Shown here: piece by piece, positions 27,904 to 36,300 of the stretch | How the letters are laid out: the number at the start of each line of letters is the position of its first letter | How positions within the stretch are numbered: the stretch's first letter is position 1 | Source: Bordetella parapertussis | GTDB lineage: Bacteria > Bacteroidota > Bacteroidia > Chitinophagales > Chitinophagaceae | Length of the DNA stretch: 64,000 nt | Assembly (NCBI GenBank): GCA_943331005.2 | Contig: CALQJX020000002.1 | Span: 168,954 to 232,953 of the forward strand | Direction: 5' to 3' | Program-made: the position numbers and the translations under genes | The notes under the pieces: generated by a model | Databases searched by the model: none | What the model saw: only the letters and a program-made list of their open reading frames with translations | What the model was told of the DNA's origin: nothing

Positions 27904-28718
27904 AAGAAAAATTTGATCAGGACAGGGTGGATAGTCTGAAAAGATACCTGCTAAGAGAAGCTTCAAAGAACAGAAAGAAGGATTTTGAAATTGTTGTGGA
28001 TGGCTTTAAGGTAGTGTCCCGTACCAATAACGTTGATGAGTTTGATGAGTATGAACAGGAAATAAGGAATGATACCAGCAGCCTTAGTATCCTCATTTAC
28101 GATGGTCCGACAACTAACCGAAACACCAAGCATTCTTTCTACTTCAATGACGAAAGGACCACAAACAGAAAAGCAGTAAACGGATTGGGCAGCCTTGGAG
28201 AAATTGATCAACTGGTGCAGATGAGGATCGATGAAAACAACAGGGATCATATGGTTGCGAAGCTGAAGGAAGACCTGGAGCGGACACAAGATGAACTGGA
28301 TCAGGCTTTGGAGTACAATGAAACGCTGGAACAGACGATCACCACCTTAAAGAACAAGAAACTATCAGACAATAACAACCTCGGAGATTTACTGAATGCG
28401 TTTATCGGCTCAATTATCAAATCAAATGCGAGCAAGCTGCCGGGTGGTGAAATGCTTGCAGGGCTATTTTCCGGTGCGGAAACTGAAAAACAGCAAATAG
28501 AACTCCCGCAAGAAGGGGAACCGTCTAAAGTATCCTTCAAAAAACAAAAACCAGCGGAGGAACCGGATGAAATGACACAAAACCGGCTCGCATTGATAGC
28601 AGATCTACAGAAAAAACTCAATGAACTCCAAATGGTGGGCTTGTTCTCCATCATTGAACACCTGACAACAAAACCTGAACAAATACAAACAGTAATCGAA
28701 ATCCTTAACGACAAATAG
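27891..28718 (+). CDS. Coiled-coil protein with NGLGSL motif
   Basis: 275 residues. A mixed N-terminal domain is followed at about residue 93 by KAVNGLGSLGEIDQL and then a long coiled coil (KEDLERTQDELDQALEYNE and on to residue 155), and a second helical segment at the C-terminus. Function unknown; it could be a scaffold or a virion vertex protein. Part of the same tightly packed operon. Confidence 0.55.
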   Translation: MPQIEEKFDQDRVDSLKRYLLREASKNRKKDFEIVVDGFKVVSRTNNVDEFDEYEQEIRNDTSSLSILIYDGPTTNRNTKHSFYFNDERTTNRKAVNGLGSLGEIDQLVQMRIDENNRDHMVAKLKEDLERTQDELDQALEYNETLEQTITTLKNKKLSDNNNLGDLLNAFIGSIIKSNASKLPGGEMLAGLFSGAETEKQQIELPQEGEPSKVSFKKQKPAEEPDEMTQNRLALIADLQKKLNELQMVGLFSIIEHLTTKPEQIQTVIEILNDK

Positions 28719-28725
28719 AAAAAAA

Positions 28726-28908
28726 ATGACACACCAATACGATTTCACTATCGAAGCTCCTACGGAAAAAGAAGCTGAACAAAAGATCAATGCTTTGGCA
28801 ATTCTTGCCAGCAAGTTAAAAACCAACGAACTGGTAAAACTGGCGTTGGTCGTAGAAAAAGATCCGGTAACTACCAAGCTTGCAAAGAAGTTCCTCAAAC
28901 TCAATTAG
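28726..28908 (+). CDS. Small helical protein
   Basis: 60 residues, short strand then helices (EAEQKINALAILASKLK, NELVKLALVVEKDP). Not recognised. It starts 8 bp after the coiled-coil gene and is followed by a 50-bp gap. Confidence 0.5.
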   Translation: MTHQYDFTIEAPTEKEAEQKINALAILASKLKTNELVKLALVVEKDPVTTKLAKKFLKLN

Positions 28909-28959
28909 GCGCAAGTTATTGGCTAAGAACGTTTACAAACCCAAAAAGTAAATTAAACC

Positions 28960-29652
28960 GTGTACACGAACAATGAACAAGCAGGCAACGAAGGGGAACT
29001 TACTGTCCGTGAAAAAATACAATACTCCTTGCTGGGTGTCCTTTTGTTGGGAGGGGCGGTAATGCTTGGACGGGCAATTGTAAAAAAAGCCACCGCCAGC
29101 AACGAGCAGCGCAAAACCTATACAGAGGGCAATACCGCAACGTATGCCAAGCAAATAAAGATGGCTTTTGACAATGACGGCTGGTGGGGAACGGACAAAG
29201 ATGTTTTACGGCAGGTAATTAGGGTAATACCAAGTAAGGCCGAGTTCAGAAAGGTGATGACCTCTTACCAAAAGCTATATGGCAGAAACTTGTTGGCAGA
29301 TATGCAGGGTGAATTAAAAACAACAGAGTACAATGAAATACTGGCAATCATTTCAACAAAGCCGGAGCATGGCGAAGAGACTGTCAACGAAGTAACGGCT
29401 GAAAAATTGCAAAGCTGGGCAAAAAGGGTAAGGGCGGCATTTGAGATCAGCTATGGCCCGTTTCCGGGAACAGATGAGCCAGCGATCAGGGCGGTATTCC
29501 TTGAAATACCGACACAGGAAGCATACCGAAAAATGGCAACCGTGTATCAATCCATGTACGGGAACAGTTTTACGGACGACCTCAGAAGCGAACTTGAATT
29601 ATGGGAATACGCACCGATGATGCAGCTTATTTCCGGCAAACCAAAAAATTAA
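28960..29652 (+). CDS. Membrane protein with two annexin-like repeats
   Basis: 230 residues from a GTG start. One N-terminal membrane helix (YSLLGVLLLGGAVMLGRAIV) is followed by two tandem repeats of about 75 residues. Each contains GTD[KE] followed by an acidic/hydrophobic helix, a Y..[ML]YG motif and a D[ML].[GS]EL motif; the second reads FPGTDEPAIRAVFLEIP then YQSMYGNSFTDDLRSEL. This is the annexin pattern (GT-DE ... Y...YG-.-L-.DL-.-ELSG), known in some bacteria. Annexin repeats bind calcium and acidic phospholipid; a role at a viral or host membrane is inferred. Confidence 0.65.
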   Translation: MYTNNEQAGNEGELTVREKIQYSLLGVLLLGGAVMLGRAIVKKATASNEQRKTYTEGNTATYAKQIKMAFDNDGWWGTDKDVLRQVIRVIPSKAEFRKVMTSYQKLYGRNLLADMQGELKTTEYNEILAIISTKPEHGEETVNEVTAEKLQSWAKRVRAAFEISYGPFPGTDEPAIRAVFLEIPTQEAYRKMATVYQSMYGNSFTDDLRSELELWEYAPMMQLISGKPKN

Positions 29653-29654
29653 AC

Positions 29655-30668
29655 ATGGCAACGAAAACGAAAAAAGCGGCAACAAAAAAGAGCGGCAAAG
29701 CAGCAACTCCCAAACAGCCAAAGGCAAGAAAGGCAAAACAAACGACTGAAAAAGGGGCTACTGCAAAATCTGCCGCAAAGGACAAGACAGGGCAGATCAT
29801 CATGACCACCCTTGCTGTAGGCGTAGCCGGTGTCGCAGGCTATTTCGGTTGGCAGTACATGAAAAAGCGCATGGCTAGCCGCAACGATGCAGATGTAAGC
29901 ATCACAGATACTGATTTCGTTACTACGGTTATTAAACCCGTAAAACCCATAAAGGAAACCCCTACACCTTCATCTGGAAGCCATACCCAAAGCAGTAATG
30001 ACGATTTCCCATTGAAGAAAGGCAGCAAGGGTGATCGGGTACGGGCTTTACAACAGGCAGTGATCGACAAGTATGGCAGCAGTGCTTTACCCAAGTACGG
30101 AGCCGATAGCGATTTCGGAACAGAAACCGCCAATGCGCTGAAGAAATATGGAATACCTATACCCGTAACAGAAAGTGCGTTCAATCTGCTCACTCAAGCA
30201 GGAGGAAATGTGGGAGATGCAACCGGAATAGCAAAAAAAATATATGCTGCCGCTTCGACTAAAAACTTTAATGGTGTACTGAGTTTGCTGAAAAATATCA
30301 AGAACAAACAGGATTACCAGCAAGTTGGCAACAGTTTCCAGCAATTACGGTTGAGAGGAGTAAGACAGACCCTGGTCAACGGGCTACTCAGCAGCTTTGA
30401 CAATGCGGAGCAGAAACAAAAGATCGGCATGGAGTTCGTCCGTATGGGTTTGCAATACAATGGCAGCAAATGGAGCCTGGCTGGTTTCGATGGGCAGCCG
30501 GTAGTAACAACAGAACCCGCCACCGTTTGGATCTCTGCCGCCCAAAGCCTGCAAGTGCCTGCAATGATGGTGTTGGGCAATGAAGTAACACGGAGGCTCG
30601 ACTACACCCTTTTTGAAAACAACAACAAGTATTTTTTAGTCAAAACACAATCAATCAAATATCTATAA
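29655..30668 (+). CDS. Membrane-anchored protein with peptidoglycan-binding domain
   Basis: 337 residues from ATG at 29655. A Lys/Ala-rich basic N-terminus of about 50 residues is followed by a membrane helix (IIMTTLAVGVAGVAGYFGW). At about residues 118-180 comes a PG_binding_1-like domain (LKKGSKGDRVRALQQAV ... SDFGTETANALKKYG). The C-terminal half has no recognised domain. It could anchor the particle or lysis complex to the cell wall. Confidence 0.65.
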   Translation: MATKTKKAATKKSGKAATPKQPKARKAKQTTEKGATAKSAAKDKTGQIIMTTLAVGVAGVAGYFGWQYMKKRMASRNDADVSITDTDFVTTVIKPVKPIKETPTPSSGSHTQSSNDDFPLKKGSKGDRVRALQQAVIDKYGSSALPKYGADSDFGTETANALKKYGIPIPVTESAFNLLTQAGGNVGDATGIAKKIYAAASTKNFNGVLSLLKNIKNKQDYQQVGNSFQQLRLRGVRQTLVNGLLSSFDNAEQKQKIGMEFVRMGLQYNGSKWSLAGFDGQPVVTTEPATVWISAAQSLQVPAMMVLGNEVTRRLDYTLFENNNKYFLVKTQSIKYL

Positions 30669-30669
30669 A

Positions 30670-31077
30670 ATGAAAAACAGACACAAAAAAAGAACAGGCG
30701 ATGGACATGTCCGGCACATCGTAGTACACAACACGGGAACAAGACCGGATATGCGGGTTAGGGAACTCGACAAACTACCTTATCACTTCATCATCACAAG
30801 AGGCGGCAAACTGCTAAACCTCAAACCGGTAAGGAAGGAAGATAAAACAATAGAAGTGGCATGGCTGGGTGGACTGGACAGGTATGGCAGGCATAGTGAT
30901 AACCGAACGGAGGAACAAAGCGATACACTGTTTGATACGCTTGTCGTACTGACAGATCGCTTTCCCGAAGCACAGATTACACCTGCCGACAAGTTGTACC
31001 TCTATGGCTATGCCAACCCCGGCTTTGACCTGACAGCGTGGCTGAACGACTACATACCCGCCTTTCTCGCAGCCTAG
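30670..31077 (+). CDS. Amidase_2/PGRP-like protein, probably inactive
   Basis: 135 residues with the fold signature of N-acetylmuramoyl-L-alanine amidases: RHIVVHNTGT with the first zinc His at residue 20, LPYHFIITRGGKLLNL, and VAWLGGLDRYGRHSDNRTEEQ. In active relatives a GH..C.CPGFD-like segment supplies the other zinc His and Cys; here it reads YLYGYANPGFDLTAW, without His or Cys. The zinc site therefore looks destroyed, and a peptidoglycan-binding role is more likely than cleavage. Confidence 0.7.
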   Translation: MKNRHKKRTGDGHVRHIVVHNTGTRPDMRVRELDKLPYHFIITRGGKLLNLKPVRKEDKTIEVAWLGGLDRYGRHSDNRTEEQSDTLFDTLVVLTDRFPEAQITPADKLYLYGYANPGFDLTAWLNDYIPAFLAA

Positions 31078-31117
31078 TCTGCGGACATTCTTTTCTTAAC
31101 AGGTTAACAACCAAACA

Positions 31118-31705
31118 ATGACAGAAAAAATAATTGCCGCCCTGGTAAGCCGGGGCTACAGGGTACTTATGCGCCCATTTGAACTCAATATCGTTGGCAT
31201 ACGAAGCAGCGACAGAACGCCTAACGTCTTTAATGACAGCATCAATGCGGTGTACAAAGACGACAAAGGTCAATGGAAAGCACTCCACTACCCTGCAACA
31301 ACAGATCCCGGATTATACTGGCTGAAAAATCCAATGAATGTATCAGGCACGGCTATTCTCAAAGCAGGACAATATATCAACTCCCACATTATCGGACTGC
31401 ACCGCAACAAGTACACAGCACTAGTACAGCGGGGAGCAGTTACGGTAATCAGGGATGCGACACGGGATGATCGACACGACTTCAATGGCAAGGAGGAAAA
31501 GGGATTGTTCGGCATCAATATCCACCGTGCGAAGCCAGAGGGGGTAACCAATATCGTAGAGCAACATTCTGCCGGATGCCAGGTATTTGCTAATGCTACG
31601 GATTTCAACGCATTCATGGCATTGTGTGAAAAACACAGCGGGCTGTACGGAAACTTCTTCAGTTACACCCTTCTCAATGAGCCTGAGTTACAACAGGCGG
31701 CATAA
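31118..31705 (+). CDS. YkuD-like (L,D-transpeptidase-fold) phage protein
   Basis: 195 residues. The C-terminal part carries FGINIHRAKPEG and SAGCQVFAN, reminiscent of the His and S-x-G-C motifs of YkuD-type L,D-transpeptidases; similar proteins occur near lysis genes in Bacteroidota phages. It may act on peptidoglycan cross-links. It follows the amidase-like gene by 40 bp. The fold call is moderate. Confidence 0.5.
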   Translation: MTEKIIAALVSRGYRVLMRPFELNIVGIRSSDRTPNVFNDSINAVYKDDKGQWKALHYPATTDPGLYWLKNPMNVSGTAILKAGQYINSHIIGLHRNKYTALVQRGAVTVIRDATRDDRHDFNGKEEKGLFGINIHRAKPEGVTNIVEQHSAGCQVFANATDFNAFMALCEKHSGLYGNFFSYTLLNEPELQQAA

Positions 31706-31733
31706 CTGTACAATTATCTAAAAGACAGCAGCG

Positions 31734-31967
31734 ATGAAAAAATTCATTCAGGAGTTATTCAAAGATAAATCAGGCAATTACAGCATGAGAGAAATTGCAA
31801 TTGCGTTATTACTACTTGCCCTACTCACAAGCTGGATCGCCAAGCAGTTCTTTGGGAAAGACATACCGGAGTTCATGTTCTTCTCTTTCTCCAGCCTGAT
31901 CGCTGCAGGGTGCTTCGGTTACTCCCTTGAAAAACGAGGCAGCCCTCCAAACAACGACCTGCCATAA
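31734..31967 (+). CDS. Small membrane protein, holin-like
   Basis: 77 residues with two hydrophobic segments (EIAIALLLLALLTSWIA and FMFFSFSSLIAAGCFGY), a basic N-terminus and a polar C-terminus. Size, topology and position beside peptidoglycan-active proteins resemble class II holins. Not identified by homology. Confidence 0.5.
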   Translation: MKKFIQELFKDKSGNYSMREIAIALLLLALLTSWIAKQFFGKDIPEFMFFSFSSLIAAGCFGYSLEKRGSPPNNDLP

Positions 31968-32013
31968 AACAGCATTACAATCAACAATTATTTCAAACAC
32001 AAAAACAACAAAC

Positions 32014-32664
32014 ATGAAAAACAGAAAAATGAGCACTATTCTATTGTCCCTTCTTTCCCTGATTGCCGCATTATATGGGTTATTCCACTTTACCAACCCA
32101 CGCCCGGATCAGAAAGTACGGGATAATCCTGATTATGCGATCAGTAAAGAGGCTACCGCCAATTTGGACAAGAGGTACAGGTCGCAACTTGATTCGATCG
32201 CCGCAATAGCCAATTCATTACAGGTAAAGGAATATGCCGTAAAGGCGCAACTTAATAAGGCAAAGGAAAGTAACAGGAGTTTGCAGCAGCAGGTTAACGG
32301 CCTTGTCGCACGATCAAAAGCAGCAACAGACACCCCTGAGAAACTGGTTGTGTGCGACAGCTTGCAGGAAGCGGTCGGCGAATGGGTGACTGAATCCGCT
32401 TACAAGGACAGCCTTTATGAAAGTGAAGTAACAGTATTAAATGAGATAATCAGCAATAAGGACAGTACACTCTATGTCCGACAGCAGATGTACGCAACCA
32501 TTCGGCAGTCATTCGACAACTGTTTCGCAAATAATGAGTTGCTACTCGAAGAAAACAAGATATATGCCCGGCAATCAAAGAGGTGGCACATCAAAAACAA
32601 AATCCTTTCGGCAGGTGTAACGCTGGTGTCCGGCATTGCGATTTACAGCTTAATTAAACACTGA
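32014..32664 (+). CDS. Bitopic coiled-coil protein, spanin-like topology
   Basis: 216 residues from ATG at 32014. One N-terminal membrane helix (ILLSLLSLIAALYGLFHF), a long helical, Gln/Lys/Ser-rich periplasmic-type part with coiled-coil character, and a short C-terminal hydrophobic stretch (ILSAGVTLVSGIAIYSLI). The layout resembles an inner-membrane spanin; no sequence identity is claimed. Confidence 0.5.
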   Translation: MKNRKMSTILLSLLSLIAALYGLFHFTNPRPDQKVRDNPDYAISKEATANLDKRYRSQLDSIAAIANSLQVKEYAVKAQLNKAKESNRSLQQQVNGLVARSKAATDTPEKLVVCDSLQEAVGEWVTESAYKDSLYESEVTVLNEIISNKDSTLYVRQQMYATIRQSFDNCFANNELLLEENKIYARQSKRWHIKNKILSAGVTLVSGIAIYSLIKH

Positions 32665-32671
32665 ATCATAC

Positions 32672-32851
32672 ATGAAAGAGAAAACCATCATATCCACCGC
32701 TACAGTTGTCACTTCCTTACTTGCCTATTGGTATGCGAAGGCAGCAGGTAAAGATGCAGCGCCCATTGTTATGTTAGGCGGTTTCTTAGGTACACTGATT
32801 GGCGACGGGCTCGCAGAACAAGTCAAAAAAAATGAAAAAAATAGAAAATGA
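32672..32851 (+). CDS. Very small membrane protein
   Basis: 59 residues from ATG at 32672 with two hydrophobic stretches (ISTATVVTSLLAYWYA, IVMLGGFLGTLIGDGLA) and a basic tail. It starts 7 bp after the previous stop and overlaps the next start in an ATGA, so it sits squarely in the operon. A second holin-type candidate. Confidence 0.5.
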   Translation: MKEKTIISTATVVTSLLAYWYAKAAGKDAAPIVMLGGFLGTLIGDGLAEQVKKNEKNRK

Positions 32852-33372
32852 TAACAAGGATATATGATAAAGCTGCAGGTATCCGTGTCGAGACCGGTGA
32901 TACAGTACGCCTTATTAACAAGTCTCACATAAAGGATATTGCCATAGTAAACGGGCGTATCTGTATCAATACCGGTGAAGGAGTTTTGCAGCAGCTTTAC
33001 ATTGACTACACTGATGTCGATGACCCATCTACTCGTAACATAGAAGAACTGGCAATAGTGTTACAAACAATGATGCATAGTCGGGAAACTAACCTATCCG
33101 CTCAATTAGACACGGTAATAACAGCATTAGCAGCAATAGAATTATCCCTTCATGGAACTACTGATCATTTTAAGGAACCTCAGTACATTGATGAACCCTT
33201 TCCTGGCCTTAGCTACAAGGGTTATTCTCCCATACTTAATGCAGACAGCACTCAACCTGTTTGGGCGATTCTTGAAATAAAACAAAGTGGAACAATTACC
33301 TCTTTCAAGTGGGCTGACGCAAGCAAAGAGTTTAATAAGGTCTGGAATGACAGGACACATTACATGTACTAG
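32848..33372 (+). CDS. Unknown protein of the main operon
   Basis: 174 residues, soluble. The N-terminal 60 residues are beta-rich (YDKAAGIRVETGDTVRLIN), the middle is helical (LAIVLQTMMHSRETNLSAQL) and the C-terminus is aromatic. Not recognised. Composition is somewhat more AT-rich than its neighbours. Confidence 0.5.
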   Translation: MITRIYDKAAGIRVETGDTVRLINKSHIKDIAIVNGRICINTGEGVLQQLYIDYTDVDDPSTRNIEELAIVLQTMMHSRETNLSAQLDTVITALAAIELSLHGTTDHFKEPQYIDEPFPGLSYKGYSPILNADSTQPVWAILEIKQSGTITSFKWADASKEFNKVWNDRTHYMY

Positions 33373-33386
33373 CCGAAACAGCAACA

Positions 33387-36300
33387 ATGAAAAATAATAT
33401 ATCCCTTACAGGGACAAACAATTTATCGGATGAAAAGTTATTACAATTCGTACAAAAGGTGGAACTTGAATTAACTATCGGTAAATCGAATAATAAAACG
33501 ACTATTGAAAAGTTAGCAGGAAAATATGGCATTACCGACAAAACAGAAGTAAAGGAGTTAACTGAACTGGCAATAGTTCATAAGGCGAGAATGATAGCAG
33601 CAGGGGAAGGAACTATTAAACAGCATTTTGATGCTATTGTAGCTTTATACTACAAACAGGTCAATCTATCACACAGAACAAGCCAATCCATTTTATTGCA
33701 GCAGTATTCAACCCCTGCTCCAATAGGATATATAGCTGGTATCTTTTGCGGCTTAGACAAGCTCTCTATTCATGGTGGATATGGGTTTGAACCCTCTGCC
33801 GGCAATGGCTTACTCACCATTGCCGGAAAACCAGATCGGATCTATGTGAATGAGCTGGATACGATCCGCAATAGAAATTTACGCACTCAGGGGTTTGCAA
33901 ATGTTTGGAACAGGGATGCATCAAAGCCTTTTTTTGACGTACAAAATAATTTTATAGCAGTTATCACTAACCCACCCTTCGGGAAATTAAATAAACCTGT
34001 TCTATTCGACACCTTCAAAATACAGACACTTGACCATTTAATGGCATTGCGTGCATTAGAAACATTGACCTATGACGGCAAAGCAGCTATCATTATTGGT
34101 GGACATACAAGCTGGGATGACAAGGGCAGGATACAGGCTGGACGAAACCGAATATTCTTCAACTACTTGTACAGCCGTTACCATGTTGCAGATGTATTGC
34201 TCATAGACGGCAAAAAACTATACTCCCGGCAAGGCACTTCGTTTAATGTGCGGCTGATACTGGTAAATGGCAGGAAACAAAAACCAACGGGTGTTGCACC
34301 CGTGTATGACCCGAAAAGAGACAAAGTAGTAACAACCTTTGACGAACTGTATGAACGGGTAACTGATGCAATGGACACGAAAACAGCACACAAAATGAAC
34401 AGGATAAGCGAACTGGAAAGGGAAGCACTCGAATTGCAAGCGGCATTTGGTTTTGGAGAGTTGGGCGCACCCTACCTGCCTGCTTCTGAAAGTTGTGTGG
34501 TATTGAATACCCAGGTACCGGATAGTATGGCGTTTGAAACACAATCAGCTATTGCACAGATCAAAGAAGAAGTAGGTGGCGACATAGATAGTTTTGTACG
34601 GCATAGGCTAAAATTTACTTCCCATACAGCCCTTTGTAAAGCCCTATCAGCCGAACAGATCGATGCGGTGGCAACGGCAATCTATAATATAGAAGCAAGG
34701 GGGCAAGGCATGATTATCGGAGATCAAACCGGCATCGGCAAGGGCAGGATTGCAGCCTCTATCATACGTTACGCTGTTTGTCAGGGACTAAAGCCGGTTT
34801 TTTTGACAGAAAAGGCTAATCTGTTTTCCGACATCTACCGTGATCTTTCTGCCATTGGTTCGGGGCATTTAAAGCCGTTTATCGTGAATGGGAAGGAAAG
34901 CAAAACAGATATAAAGGACGAGGACGGCAATATTGTGTATCAGGCACCTGCTACATCGGAACAGCAGGCCATTTTCGCTTCAAGGGAATTGCCTGCTAAG
35001 TATGACTTTGTGGTAGCCACCTATTCGCAATTTAACAGCCCTGAAAAGAAACCCGAAAAACCATCGTTTTTACAAGCAATTGCCGAAGGTAATATATTCA
35101 TTCTCGATGAGGCTCATAATAGCTCTGGCTCATCCAACACAGGCGAGTTTCTGCAACGGGTCGTCAGCCATACCAAGGGAGTAATATTCCTATCAGCAAC
35201 TTTTGCAAAACGACCGGACAATATGCCCATATATGCCATGAAAACGGCTATTTCGGATTGTAATATGAGCAAGGATGAATTGGTGGATGCCATTACAAGA
35301 GGTGGTGTTGCCTTACAGGAAGTACTGAGTTCCCAACTGGTAGCCGAGGGGCAAATGTTGAGGAGGGAACGCAGCTTTGAAGGAATTGAGGTCAATTACA
35401 TCAGCCTTGATGATAAAGCGGAAGAGCACAGGGCAATTGCCGACAACATAACCGAAATACTCAGGGAGATCATCAGCTTTCAGGACAGGTTCATTAATGA
35501 ACAGGTAGCCGAATTAGATAAGATTGCTGTCGCAGAAGGGAAAGAAGTAGTAGTACGGGAAGGTACTTCTCAGGCTGGTGTAGATAACCAGCCTTATTTC
35601 AGCAAAGTATTCCAGGTTATCAACCAAATGCTGTTCAGCATAAAGGCAGAATCGGTAGCAGAACGTGCAATTATGCGTCTGAAGGAAGGCAAAAAGCCAA
35701 TCATTGCTTTTGCTTCCACAATGGGTAGCTTCATTGAAACTATTGAAAATGACGAGGGTCTACCTGTAAGTGATGGCGACACTATCAATGCAGACTTTTC
35801 AGAAGTTTTGAAGAAGGGATTGGATGGCATATTGCGCTACACCGAAAAAGATGTAGACGGCAACTCCATTTACAAAAAGTTCGAGGTAAGTGAATTACCA
35901 CCTGAAGCACAGGTGGACTATAATCGTATTGCTTCTGCAATAAGTTCCGTTTCTACAGGCATTACCATATCCCCTATAGATGTCATCCTGAAGAGATTAA
36001 AAGACGCTGGTTACACCGTAGCGGAAGTAACCGGGCGCAAATACGAATTGCAACTAAATACCAAAACAGGAAAAGGACTGGTATTATCCCGTAAGCGACT
36101 GAATACAAATGATGCTTTCCGGCAATTCAATAATAATGAGGTGGATGTGCTGATGATCAACCAGTCAGGCAGTACAGGTGCATCTGCTCATGCAATACCT
36201 ACGGCAAAAGTGCCTGCCAATCAGGTACGCCAACGGGTAATGATTGTGCTGCAAGCGGAATTGGACATAAACACCGAAGTACAGAAAAGGGGCAGAATCA

